A stretch of DNA of 20,828 nt from CAZFQG01 sp964520785 (GTDB lineage: Bacteria > Planctomycetota > Planctomycetia > Pirellulales > Thermoguttaceae): NCBI GenBank assembly GCA_964520785.1, contig CAZFQG010000113.1:1-20828 (forward strand), written 5' to 3'. Positions 14,153 to 20,828 of the stretch are shown piece after piece; position 1 is the first letter of the stretch, and each line of letters begins with the position of its first letter. Under the pieces are notes generated by a model, which saw only the letters and a program-made list of their open reading frames with translations, did no database searches and was not told the DNA's origin. Both the position numbers and the translations under genes were made by a program.

Positions 14153-16240
14153 ATGCTTTTTTCCTTTTCAGACACCGTTTTCCGATTCCTCGGCGGTGAA
14201 GCTCTCCTAATCGGCCTTCTCTGGACGGGTCTGGCCGCCCTGACGATTGCGCTGCTCGTTCTTATGCGGACCGAGTGGGGGCAGGCGCGGCCGATTCGGA
14301 AGTGTCTGATCCTTTCTCTGATCGCTCACGTTCTCTTCATCGGCTATGCCGCGACGGTGCGGATCGACGGTGCCTGTGCGTCTTATCCCGAACCGATGGT
14401 GGCACGCGTCGAGGTCGTTACCGAGGCGCCGACGGCTCCCCCGATGCACCACCGCGAGCCGGAAAAAACAGCGCCCTGGGACGCCTTCGCGCGAGCCGGC
14501 GGAATGCCGCCGGCGCCGGAACTCGACGACTCACCCCGCGTGGAGACCCCCTTGGAGTCGAACCGCGAAACCGTCAGCCCCGAAACCTCGCCACTGCCTC
14601 CATCGCCGCCGGCCGTTCCCCTCCCCATGCCTCCGTTGCCGCCGGCCTCCGATCTTTCGCCCAGCGCCTCGCGCGCGACGCCGGCACATCTGAACGAGCC
14701 GCCGACGCAGCGACGGTATTTCGATTCTCCGCCCCTTTCTTCGCCGACGACAACCGTTACGCGTCAGAGAACCGCCGTGAAGCCGCCGGCCCCACCCGTC
14801 GCCGCCGAGACTCCGCCGGCGAATCTCGGCCCCGTGCCGGGAGAGGAAACCTGTCCGGTTCAGGAGGAACCGGCCCCTTCCCCGGGCGGCGCCGGCGAAC
14901 CGTCCGCGCCCGCCGGCGAGGGAGCGACGCTCGACCGGATGCACTTCGGAAACCGTGAGCAGGTCCTCGCGCCGTCCCCCCAGGCGACGTTGGTCCCGGT
15001 GCAACCGCGCATCGGCAAGGCGCGATTGGATTCGTCTTCCCGGAAATTGGAGGAATTCTCAACCACTCTCGAAGACGTGGTCGCTCCGCGCCTCCGCGGT
15101 GCGCGTCCGAAGGCCGTCGCCGAATCGGTGCCCGCGCTCTATCGGCTGCGTTTCGAGGAGAACCGTTCGCGGGGGACTTCCGACCGCGGCGCGACCGAGG
15201 AAACGGAAGCGGCGGTCACCGCCGCCCTGGCTTGGCTGGTTTCCAATCAGGAAGCGGATGGACGGTGGTCCTGTGCCCGGCACGGCGGCGGGCGCGAAGA
15301 CAAGGTCGACGGGAGCGATCGCGAGATGGCGGGAATCAAGGCGGACACCGGAATTACCGGCCTGGCTCTCCTGGCGTTGCTTGGAGCGGGAAACACGCAC
15401 CTCGTCGGTCCCTACCAGGTGGTGGTCGCGGACGGTCTGGGCTATTTGGTGCGTTCCCAGGCCCCGAACGGGAATCTCCGCGGAGACGCCGGAACGTACG
15501 CCGGCATGTACTGCCACGCGATGGCGTCCCTCGCGATTGCCGAGGCCTACGTCCTTTCCGGCGATCCGCGTCTGGAGCAACCACTGCGTCGAGCCCTCAA
15601 CTACACCCTCGTCGCCCAAGACCCCAAGACCGGAGGATGGCGGTATTATCCCGGCGACCCGGGAGACACGAGTCAACTGGGCTGGCAAATACTTTTCCTC
15701 AAAAGCGCCGAAGCGGCCGGAATACCGATCCCGCGGAAGACCCACGAAGGAGCGATCCGGTTTCTGCGGAGCGTCTCTTCCGGCGACGACGGCGGGTTGG
15801 CGTCGTACCGGCCGAACATGCGGCCGACCCTCACGATGACGGCCGAGGCGATGGTTTGTCGCCAGTTTCTGGGAATGCCTCCGGAGAGTCCGACGGCGAG
15901 CGAGGCGGCGAAGTATTTGATGACGGGTCTCCCCGAGCAGGGGGAGATGAATCTGTATTACTGGTACTACGCCACGATCGGCCTGCACCAATTGCAAGAC
16001 GCCCACTGGCGGCGTTGGAACGCCTCGTTACAGCGGGTCCTTCTCGGATCGCAACGGACGGAGGGAGATTTCGCCGGAAGCTGGGACCCAACCGGAACGT
16101 GGGGGTGCTACGGCGGCCGCGTCTATTCCACCGCGATGGCGGCCCTTTGCCTGGAGGCCTATTACCGGTATCAACCGCTGCGCGAACTGGACGAGGACGG
16201 CGTCGCGGCGAGACAAACCCTGGAAGGCCGGCGGCGGTAG
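14153..16240 (+). CDS. TonB-like membrane anchor fused to an alpha/alpha-toroid (squalene-cyclase-like) domain
   Basis: 695 aa from the ATG at 14153; ATGs at 14123 and earlier are possible. TM1 is at about 15-38. A short basic loop (RTEWGQARPIRK) follows, then TM2 (CLILSLIAHVLFIGYAATV, 51-69). TM2 contains S55-x3-H59, the spacing of S16/H20 in the E. coli TonB helix that engages ExbB/ExbD. Residues about 78-290 form a Pro/Ala/Glu-rich periplasmic linker. From about 350 the chain is an (alpha/alpha) toroid with QW-like repeats: AALAWLVSNQEADGRW, YLVRSQAPNGNLRG, DPKTGGWRYYPGDPGDTSQLGWQ, and SLQRVLLGSQ...GSWDPTGTW. The DxDD acid of squalene-hopene cyclases is absent, so binding rather than cyclisation is more likely. 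The usual TonB C-terminal domain is missing. It sits directly after exbB-exbD and is the probable energised effector of that motor. Confidence 0.82.
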   Translation: MLFSFSDTVFRFLGGEALLIGLLWTGLAALTIALLVLMRTEWGQARPIRKCLILSLIAHVLFIGYAATVRIDGACASYPEPMVARVEVVTEAPTAPPMHHREPEKTAPWDAFARAGGMPPAPELDDSPRVETPLESNRETVSPETSPLPPSPPAVPLPMPPLPPASDLSPSASRATPAHLNEPPTQRRYFDSPPLSSPTTTVTRQRTAVKPPAPPVAAETPPANLGPVPGEETCPVQEEPAPSPGGAGEPSAPAGEGATLDRMHFGNREQVLAPSPQATLVPVQPRIGKARLDSSSRKLEEFSTTLEDVVAPRLRGARPKAVAESVPALYRLRFEENRSRGTSDRGATEETEAAVTAALAWLVSNQEADGRWSCARHGGGREDKVDGSDREMAGIKADTGITGLALLALLGAGNTHLVGPYQVVVADGLGYLVRSQAPNGNLRGDAGTYAGMYCHAMASLAIAEAYVLSGDPRLEQPLRRALNYTLVAQDPKTGGWRYYPGDPGDTSQLGWQILFLKSAEAAGIPIPRKTHEGAIRFLRSVSSGDDGGLASYRPNMRPTLTMTAEAMVCRQFLGMPPESPTASEAAKYLMTGLPEQGEMNLYYWYYATIGLHQLQDAHWRRWNASLQRVLLGSQRTEGDFAGSWDPTGTWGCYGGRVYSTAMAALCLEAYYRYQPLRELDEDGVAARQTLEGRRR

Positions 16241-16358
16241 TAGACATACGCGCAGCGAATCGCCGCGATGGGGGACGGAAACGGCCGCCGTGCCTTCTGG
16301 GGGCGGACGGAATCGGACCACTCGTCACCCATTCGGCGATGAAAAAAGGACCTCGATA

Positions 16359-16844
16359 ATGAAACGCTATCTCTTCCTGATACCGATCCTCGCGGCCCCG
16401 GCGGCAGTCCCGGCGGTGGCTCAAACCATCCAGCGGATATCGACCGAAAGACCGGTACACGCGCCCGTCCGTTATGGGATCGCCGCCGACCTCCAAGCCT
16501 ATCCGCAGGATCACCCCCAGCGAACGATCCGTTCGGTCGTGAAAGCGGCCTTATCCGGGCGGATCGACTACATGCTTGCACAACTCCTCTCTCCGACCCA
16601 GGTGGATGCCAAATTGAAAGGAGACGTCGACGCGTTGCGGCGGCTGAAGGCCCAATCGACGCCCGAGGCACGCAAACGAATCGCCGAAGCGTTGTCACTC
16701 CAGATCGAGGAGGGAACCTGGCTCGTCACGAAGAAGCTCGCCTGGGCCCAGATCGAGGGACTGCCGCTGTTATCGCTCGAAAAAATCGGCGACCGCTGGT
16801 ACATGCACAACGTGGCCGTGCCCGTTCCCGAGGAAGGGGAATAG
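16359..16844 (+). CDS. Small secreted protein of unknown function
   Basis: 161 aa. A signal peptide covers residues 1-22 (MKRYLFLIPILAAPAAVPAVAQ). The mature chain is about 140 aa and alpha-plus-beta, with DYMLAQLLSPTQVDAKL, then AQSTPEARKRIAEALSLQ, then LAWAQIEGLPLLSLEKIGDRWYMHN. The ending with a Trp-Tyr strand after an acidic helix is like NTF2-like or DUF4878-type secreted proteins, but I cannot assign a family firmly. The start is fixed by AAGGA 8 nt upstream. It follows the toroid gene by 118 nt in the same direction and is the last gene of the ExbB/ExbD run, so it may be a periplasmic accessory of that system. No catalytic residues are evident. Confidence 0.7.
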   Translation: MKRYLFLIPILAAPAAVPAVAQTIQRISTERPVHAPVRYGIAADLQAYPQDHPQRTIRSVVKAALSGRIDYMLAQLLSPTQVDAKLKGDVDALRRLKAQSTPEARKRIAEALSLQIEEGTWLVTKKLAWAQIEGLPLLSLEKIGDRWYMHNVAVPVPEEGE

Positions 16845-16874
16845 CAGGGGCAATCGGCCCGCCGCGGACGCAAG

Positions 16875-16926
16875 TCGCGAAGAGGCGAGAGGCAAAACCC
16901 GAATCGGGCGCTTCGCCGCTTCGCGA
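16875..16926. terminator. Long imperfect hairpin between convergent genes
   Basis: TCGCGAAG-A-GGCGA (16875-16888) pairs with TCGCC-G-CTTCGCGA (16913-16926), with a single mismatch, and an inner CCCG/CGGG stem caps it. There is no T tract on either strand. It lies between the ends of the small secreted protein gene (+) and the PHP gene (-), so it is a likely bidirectional termination or RNA-protection structure. Confidence 0.5.
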
Positions 16927-16941
16927 AAAGAAATGCCGCGG

Positions 16942-18045
16942 CTATTCGCCAGAGACCGTCAGAACGACCGGGAGACCTTTCTCCGGAGTAATCAGGAAGT
17001 TCGTCGCGGCGTATTTCAGCTCGTACGGCGCGGCCGCCTCGCCGACGCCGAGGCGAACCAGCGTCGTAGCCTTCGCCGGAAGCTCGATCACCGCCGGTCC
17101 GAGGCCTTCGCTGCGCTCCAAGCGGACGTTCAGGTTACAGACGTTCTCGATCTCGAAATAGGCCCAGTTCCCGTTCCGGTGATGCACGGGCCTCACCTTT
17201 ACGCACTCCGCGAACAACGGGGCCAAAACCTCTTCGCGGCCGATCAGGCGGTCTTTGAACCAGACGGCGGTTCGTTTTCCGAAAAGGGCTTCTTTCACCG
17301 ATTCCGCCGTGCGTTCCTTCGCGAAGACGAGCGTCATCGCCCGGTGGTCGTCCGGGGCACTCTTCGTTCTCAGGTCGGGGCCGTGAATGTCACTGTTTCC
17401 GATCATCGTCAATCCCCGATCCAAGCACCATTGGTGGGCCCTGGGATAATAACCGTCCCAATTGGCCACTTCCATTCCGTGGAGCCATTTCTTTTCGACC
17501 ATTTCCGTTTGGAGTTCGGACCAGTTCCCCCGCTCCTCGCCTTTCCAGTCGTGGTGATTCCAGAAGACGAATGCTCCCTGTTCGTTCGCCGCGGCGATCG
17601 CGTCCAAAAAGCCTTCGGTGTCCAGAGGATCGACCGCCTTCAGGAATATCGCGTTGTAATGTCCCGGGGGCGTATCCCGCGTGATTTCCGTACCGCGGAT
17701 GAGAATCAGGTTGTGAACCTTGGCGGTTTCGGCGGCCAACTCATAGGGCCGGTCGTGATTCGTCGGGATGTCTCCCTTGTGCGGCTGGTACTCGATATGA
17801 TCGGTGATGGACAAGACGTCCAACCCCTGCCGCCACGCCTCGTCCACGCGGACCGTCGGCCAAACGTTCCCGTCGGAAAAAACCGTGTGCATGTGCAGAT
17901 CGCACACCAGAGTCTTGTAGCCGGGTACGTCCGGAAAGCACCCGGCGTAGCGCGGAGCAGCGGCGCTAGACACCGGCACGTTCGTCAACGCGGCCAGGGA
18001 GAAGAGAACGAGTGAAGCAACGAGGGGGGTGAGATTCTTTTTCAT
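16942..18045 (-). CDS. Secreted PHP-domain metal-dependent phosphoesterase-like protein
   Basis: 367 aa from the ATG at 18045 (GAGG 10 nt upstream), which gives a signal peptide of about 30 residues. The PHP signature is intact: DLHMHTVFSDG (49-59; H51, H53), SITDH (79-83), GTE (118-120), FWNHHDW (161-167) and NSDIHGPD (217-224). These motifs bind a trinuclear metal centre in PHP enzymes such as histidinol phosphatase and polymerase PHP domains. The C-terminal third (about 255-367) is beta-rich, with WAYFEIENVCNLNVRLE and a tail like a fibronectin-type or carbohydrate-binding strand set. Export suggests activity on extracellular phosphate esters or nucleotides. It is single, convergent with the ExbB/D run and divergent from nothing; the argJ gene lies upstream on the same strand, 224 nt from its last ORF. 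Substrate unknown. Confidence 0.85.
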   Translation of the reverse strand: MKKNLTPLVASLVLFSLAALTNVPVSSAAAPRYAGCFPDVPGYKTLVCDLHMHTVFSDGNVWPTVRVDEAWRQGLDVLSITDHIEYQPHKGDIPTNHDRPYELAAETAKVHNLILIRGTEITRDTPPGHYNAIFLKAVDPLDTEGFLDAIAAANEQGAFVFWNHHDWKGEERGNWSELQTEMVEKKWLHGMEVANWDGYYPRAHQWCLDRGLTMIGNSDIHGPDLRTKSAPDDHRAMTLVFAKERTAESVKEALFGKRTAVWFKDRLIGREEVLAPLFAECVKVRPVHHRNGNWAYFEIENVCNLNVRLERSEGLGPAVIELPAKATTLVRLGVGEAAAPYELKYAATNFLITPEKGLPVVLTVSGE

Positions 18046-18269
18046 GGTTTGGAGCCTCGGTGGGTTTCTTGGGTGAGACAATCTTGTGCCTTATACACGA
18101 GCTTCACGACGGTATCGATTGTAGCATTTGGGATCGGCGCGAAAAAGGTCCGAAAACGCCCTCACGTAACACTCACACCGCAACCGCCCAAGAATACCGC
18201 TTGCGCCCCTGCTCCAGAGGGGGTCCGTCCCGTAAACAGGTTCGCCGGCGGGCTTCCACGCCTCACATT
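18046..18269 (-). other. Intergenic region upstream of the PHP gene
   Basis: On the minus strand TACAAT lies at about 18119-18124, a good -10 with no convincing -35. A GC-rich hairpin with CCCCT/AGGGG arms near 18207-18223 could help end argJ transcription. No other gene seen. Confidence 0.35.
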
Positions 18270-18401
18270 TTAGGGGTTCAAAACGAGCCCCACGGCCCGG
18301 GTGGTCGAGTACCGCGCGAGCTTTTCGCGGAATTCGGCCATGTTCTCCATCGGGCCGATCACCCCGAGTTCATGTGTGATAATCGGCGTTGAGCCGGACA
18401 T
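18270..18401 (-). CDS. Possible small ORF overlapping the end of argJ
   Basis: 43 codons from an ATG at 18401 inside argJ, in the +1 frame relative to it, running to TAA at 18272-18270. The part after the argJ stop (GVIGPMENMAEFREKLARYS and TTRAVGLVLNP) has about 27 of 30 codons ending in G or C, as strong as real genes here. It has a helical, charged composition and no hydrophobic segment. ArgJ itself ends normally at YVRLNADYHT, so this is not a missing argJ tail. It could be a coupled small protein, a remnant of a lost gene, or chance. No family recognised; the ribosome-binding site is weak. Confidence 0.3.
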   Translation of the reverse strand: MSGSTPIITHELGVIGPMENMAEFREKLARYSTTRAVGLVLNP

Positions 18402-19554
18402 ACTCGGCGGTCAGATCGGTCGTCCAGAATCGGATTCGTTCATTTCCTTCGTGGAATTTCAGGTCAATGACCGTTTCGCGATTCTCGCGGATGGAAGCGG
18501 AAACGGCTTTCGCGTCGAATTTGACGGGGGCCCCGGCGTCGAACAGAAGAATTCCGTTGACGTGAAGCGCCAGCTTCGCGGTATCGAAGGGGACTCCGGC
18601 GTAACCGGCGGCGGAGACGATTCGGCCCCAGTTGGGGTCCGCTCCGGCGACCGCCGTCTTCACCAGGGCGCTTTCGGCGACGGTCTTCGCGATTTGTCTG
18701 GCGTCCTCCTTCGTCTTCAAGCCGGAAACCGTGATCGTGATGACGTGGGAAACCCCCTCGCCGTCCTCGGGAATCGCCTTGGCCAACTCCGCGCAGACTT
18801 CCGTAATCGCCTCGGCGAAGGCGGCCTCGTCGAGACCTTCAAGCGGCGCGCCGCCGGCCTTGCCGTTAGCCAGAAGGAGCACCGTGTCGTTCGTACTCAT
18901 GTGCCCCTCGACGCTGATGCAATTGAAGGTTTCATCGGCCGCTTTTCTCAGCAGCCGCTGAGCCGATTCGGAGGTGAGGGACGCGTCGGTCAGAAGAAGC
19001 CCCAGCATCGTCGCCATGTTCGGGCCGATCATCGCGGCCCCCTTCGCGAACCCGACCAAGCGGATTTCCCGGCCGCCGAGCACACAGGTCCGCGAGGCCA
19101 CCTTCTTGGTCGTGTCGGTCGTTAGAATTCCACGCGCGGCGGCATCGAAGGACGCTTCGTCGCCGGCGAGCCGGCCCGCTGCGTCGGCGATGCCCTTCTC
19201 GATCTTTTCCATCGGCAGGAACTCGCCGATGATGCCGGTGGACATGACCAGGGCCGACTCCGGTTCGGTGCCGCAGGCCTTCGCGGCCAGTTCGGCCATG
19301 CGGAGGGCATCCGCGGTTCCCCGCTCGCCGGTGCAGGCGTTGGCGTTGCCGGAATTGATGACGACCGTCCGAACGTGATCGCTGGGCGTTCTGTCACGAT
19401 CCACGGCGACCGGAGCGGCGTAGACGAGGTTTTGGGTGTAGACCCCGGCCGCGACCGCCGGCGTTTTCGAATGGACGAGGGTCAGATCGAGCTTGTTGGG
19501 GTTCCGCTTGATGCCGCAGTAGACACCTGCGAATTGATATCCGAGTGGAAGCAT
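18370..19554 (-). CDS. argJ: Bifunctional ornithine acetyltransferase / N-acetylglutamate synthase ArgJ
   Basis: 394 aa, the usual family length. ArgJ transfers acetyl from N-acetylornithine to glutamate, making ornithine and N-acetylglutamate, which closes the cyclic arginine pathway. Landmarks are GVYCGIKRNPNKLDL (10-24), NSGNANACTG (67-76), the oxyanion-hole STGIIGE (105-111), KGAAMIGPNMATMLG (171-185) with T182 as the self-cleavage nucleophile, STNDTVLLLANG (220-231), GADPNWGRI (304-312) and the terminal YVRLNADYHT. The precursor self-processes at A181-T182. It follows argC by 57 nt on the same strand. argB, argD and argF are not in the window. Whether it is bi- or monofunctional cannot be told from sequence alone. 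The ribosome-binding site is not obvious; the start is chosen because the family N-terminus begins here. Confidence 0.95.
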   Translation of the reverse strand: MLPLGYQFAGVYCGIKRNPNKLDLTLVHSKTPAVAAGVYTQNLVYAAPVAVDRDRTPSDHVRTVVINSGNANACTGERGTADALRMAELAAKACGTEPESALVMSTGIIGEFLPMEKIEKGIADAAGRLAGDEASFDAAARGILTTDTTKKVASRTCVLGGREIRLVGFAKGAAMIGPNMATMLGLLLTDASLTSESAQRLLRKAADETFNCISVEGHMSTNDTVLLLANGKAGGAPLEGLDEAAFAEAITEVCAELAKAIPEDGEGVSHVITITVSGLKTKEDARQIAKTVAESALVKTAVAGADPNWGRIVSAAGYAGVPFDTAKLALHVNGILLFDAGAPVKFDAKAVSASIRENRETVIDLKFHEGNERIRFWTTDLTAEYVRLNADYHT

Positions 19555-19611
19555 GGGCGAGGATTGGGGCTGAGGGTTTGGGATGGGGAGATTCGGGCCA
19601 AGGGGATCGAG

Positions 19612-20622
19612 CTAGAAAAGGGCCGTGGTTTCCGCGTAACCGTACATGAGGTTGAAGTTCTGGACGGCCGCGCCGGAGGCACCCTTGACCAGGTTGTCGA
19701 TGCAACTGACCGTCACGACGGTGTCGCGGACGACGCGGGCACTCAGATGGCAGAAATTGGTTCCTGACACGTTTTTCGTCGCCGGAAGGTCATCGATCAC
19801 CTGGACGAACGGTTCGTCTGCGTAGAACTCGCGGAGGACCCCCATGACCTCGGCCTCGGTGATCCCCTTCTTCGGCCGGGCGTACACCGTCGTGAGAATG
19901 CCGCGGTTCATCGGCACGAGGTGGGGAGAAAAAATGACCTCGACCGGGGCGTCGGAGGTCTTGGTCAGAATCAGCTCGATCTCCGGCGTATGCCGGTGCT
20001 TGCCGAGGTTATAGGCGGAAAAGCTCTCGTTACACTCTGGGAAATGGGTTGTCGGCTTGGGCGTTCGGCCCGCCCCGGAGACGCCGCTCTTGGAGTCGAT
20101 AATAACCGTCTTCGGCGCGATCAGGCCGGCCTTGAACAGAGGGGCCAGGGGGAGAATGGCGGAAGTCGGATAGCAGCCCGGGTTGGCGACCAGGTCCGCG
20201 CCGAGGATGTGTTCGCGAAACAACTCCGGAAGCCCGTAGACCGTGGTCGGCAATCGGTCGGGATCGGGATGCTCCACGCCGTACCAGGCGGCGAAGACGG
20301 CCGGATCGTCGAGCCGGTAGTCGGCGCTGAAGTCAATGACCTTGCATCCGGCATCCAAGTAGGCCGGAATGACCGACGCGCTCGCGGCGTGGGGGAGGCA
20401 ACTGAAGACGCAGTCGGCCCGGCCGGCCACCTCTTGTGGCGAGAGATTCTCCAGAACCAGGTCCAACCGACCCTCCAAGCTTGGGTGCACCGAGGCGACG
20501 CGCGGCCGGTCTTCCTGGCGCGTCGTCAGCGTCGTGATCTCCGCTTGGGGATGTCGCAACAAGATCGTAATCAATTCCAGCGCCGTGTAGCCGGTGGCAC
20601 CGAGAATGGCAATGCGTGTCAT
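19612..20622 (-). CDS. argC: N-acetyl-gamma-glutamyl-phosphate reductase ArgC
   Basis: 336 aa from the ATG at 20622, which puts the dinucleotide-binding strand MTRIAILGATGYTALE at the N-terminus. The ORF could be extended by 16 residues but that would precede the conserved start. ArgC reduces N-acetylglutamyl phosphate to the semialdehyde with NADPH. Visible landmarks are GATGYT (8-13, NADP loop), LPHAAS (76-81), ANPGCYPTSAILPLAPL (146-162) with catalytic C150, SGVSGAGR (179-186), KHRHTPEIE (208-216) with the catalytic-pair His H211, and VPMNRGILTTVY (236-247). It is the first gene of an argC-argJ unit. A TATAAT -10 lies about 47 nt upstream. Confidence 0.96.
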   Translation of the reverse strand: MTRIAILGATGYTALELITILLRHPQAEITTLTTRQEDRPRVASVHPSLEGRLDLVLENLSPQEVAGRADCVFSCLPHAASASVIPAYLDAGCKVIDFSADYRLDDPAVFAAWYGVEHPDPDRLPTTVYGLPELFREHILGADLVANPGCYPTSAILPLAPLFKAGLIAPKTVIIDSKSGVSGAGRTPKPTTHFPECNESFSAYNLGKHRHTPEIELILTKTSDAPVEVIFSPHLVPMNRGILTTVYARPKKGITEAEVMGVLREFYADEPFVQVIDDLPATKNVSGTNFCHLSARVVRDTVVTVSCIDNLVKGASGAAVQNFNLMYGYAETTALF

Positions 20623-20635
20623 AGGCTCAATGAAT

Positions 20636-20654
20636 CCCCCACTCAAAGGAGGGG
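20636..20654. repeat. Hairpin, CCCCC/GGGG arms
   Basis: CCCC and CTC arms (20636-20644) pair with GAG and GGG (20649-20654) around one bulged A. It lies in the argC leader, 14 nt from the ATG, so it could influence translation of argC. Confidence 0.4.
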
Positions 20655-20668
20655 CTAAGTATAGGGCC

Positions 20669-20674
20669 ATTATA
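20669..20674 (-). promoter_or_regulatory. TATAAT -10 element for argC
   Basis: On the minus strand the hexamer reads TATAAT, a perfect -10, giving a predicted leader of about 40 nt. The -35 region at 17-18 bp is poor, and the spacer is occupied by the CCGCC/GGCGG hairpin at 20677-20691. This suggests an activator- or repressor-dependent promoter, or a chance AT-rich patch. Confidence 0.4.
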
Positions 20675-20676
20675 TC

Positions 20677-20691
20677 CCGCCGACAGGGCGG
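20677..20691. repeat. Hairpin CCGCC-GACAG-GGCGG
   Basis: Perfect 5-bp GC stem with a 5-nt loop, overlapping the argC promoter spacer. It belongs to a cluster of short palindromes between 20636 and 20806. Confidence 0.4.
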
Positions 20692-20725
20692 AATACCTTA
20701 GGAAGGGGTTGGGAAACGGGCAATT

Positions 20726-20738
20726 CCCCCAAAGGGGG
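20726..20738. repeat. Hairpin CCCCC-AAA-GGGGG
   Basis: Perfect 5-bp stem with an AAA loop, same style as the copy at 20793-20805. Confidence 0.4.
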
Positions 20739-20747
20739 TGCAGTTTT

Positions 20748-20763
20748 CAGGGTGCGAACCCTG
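20748..20763. repeat. Hairpin CAGGGT-GCGA-ACCCTG
   Basis: Perfect 6-bp stem with a GCGA (GNRA-type) tetraloop, followed by GGG that can extend it by wobble pairs. It sits 27 nt before the GCCCC-AAA-GGGGC hairpin. A pair of hairpins in this order looks like one composite repeat unit. Confidence 0.45.
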
Positions 20764-20790
20764 GGAAGAGATTGCTAATTCAGAAAATGC

Positions 20791-20806
20791 CAGCCCCAAA
20801 GGGGCG
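20791..20806 (+). repeat. Short palindromic (REP-like) hairpin, copy 2
   Basis: CAGCCCCAAAGGGGCG, stem GCCCC/GGGGC with a 3-nt loop. It matches the reverse complement of 67-82 at 15 of 16 positions. The two copies lie 20.7 kb apart in opposite orientation. Confidence 0.5.
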
Positions 20807-20828
20807 GTTCCTGGGGGATCGAGGCGAA

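Noticed and set aside
14531..15004. Arg/Gly-rich minus-strand frame in the proline-rich linker
   Set aside because: This is the complement of Pro codons; composition is explained by the linker on the plus strand.
14153..16240. Squalene-hopene cyclase or hopanoid biosynthesis role
   Set aside because: No DxDD motif, periplasmic topology after two TM helices, and no hopanoid genes nearby.
16339..16359. Mini-ORF MKKGPR ending TAATG at the start of the small secreted protein
   Set aside because: Its AAGGA is simply the ribosome-binding site of the real gene, and it has no ribosome-binding site of its own.
16933..18015. 360-codon plus-strand frame opposite the PHP gene
   Set aside because: The minus strand encodes intact PHP motifs and a signal peptide; the plus frame is low-complexity Arg/Val-rich shadow sequence.

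Overview
The window looks like a chromosomal segment of a GC-rich, Gram-negative-type bacterium, most probably a member of the Planctomycetota. The indicators are protein families I associate with that phylum: a CxxC/CxxC zinc-ribbon mini-protein, a secreted BON-domain protein ending in a Trp-rich tail (VTLEWDDGWWWLDF), a small lipoprotein rich in His/Tyr, an alpha/alpha-toroid (squalene-cyclase-like) protein beside ExbB/ExbD, and a secreted HEAT-like protein. No rRNA, tRNA, transposase, integrase or phage gene was found. The taxonomic call is by family resemblance only.

Layout. 91-2691 (+): a two-gene unit, a URO-D/MtaA-superfamily protein and an L-fucose-isomerase-like protein. 2783-3916 (-): a secreted protein with helical repeats and a C-terminal beta-sandwich. 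3917-4707: a 0.8 kb gene-free stretch with a tandem 11-bp repeat, a strong hairpin, one CRISPR-repeat-like sequence and a long inverted repeat, ending in a good sigma70-type promoter. 4708-7364 (+): a zinc-ribbon mini-protein overlapping a large YfhO-like membrane protein. 7698-8615 (+): a BON-domain exported protein followed by a clear intrinsic terminator. 8933-9502 (+): a lipoprotein.

9698-16844 (+) is the most interesting part: a co-oriented run of a 1006-aa secreted TPR protein, ExbB/TolQ, ExbD/TolR, a two-TM protein with a TonB-like S-x3-H membrane helix, a long proline-rich linker and a C-terminal alpha/alpha-toroid domain, and a small secreted protein. I read this as a candidate proton-motive-force-driven envelope machine in which a toroid domain replaces the usual TonB C-terminal domain and a TPR rod is the likely periplasmic partner. 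This is inference from sequence and context.

16942-18045 (-): a secreted PHP-domain metallohydrolase. 18270-20622 (-): arginine biosynthesis genes argC then argJ, with a possible small overlapping ORF after argJ. The last 200 bases contain a cluster of short GC-rich hairpins; one is nearly identical, in inverted orientation, to a hairpin at the very start of the window, suggesting a dispersed palindromic repeat family.
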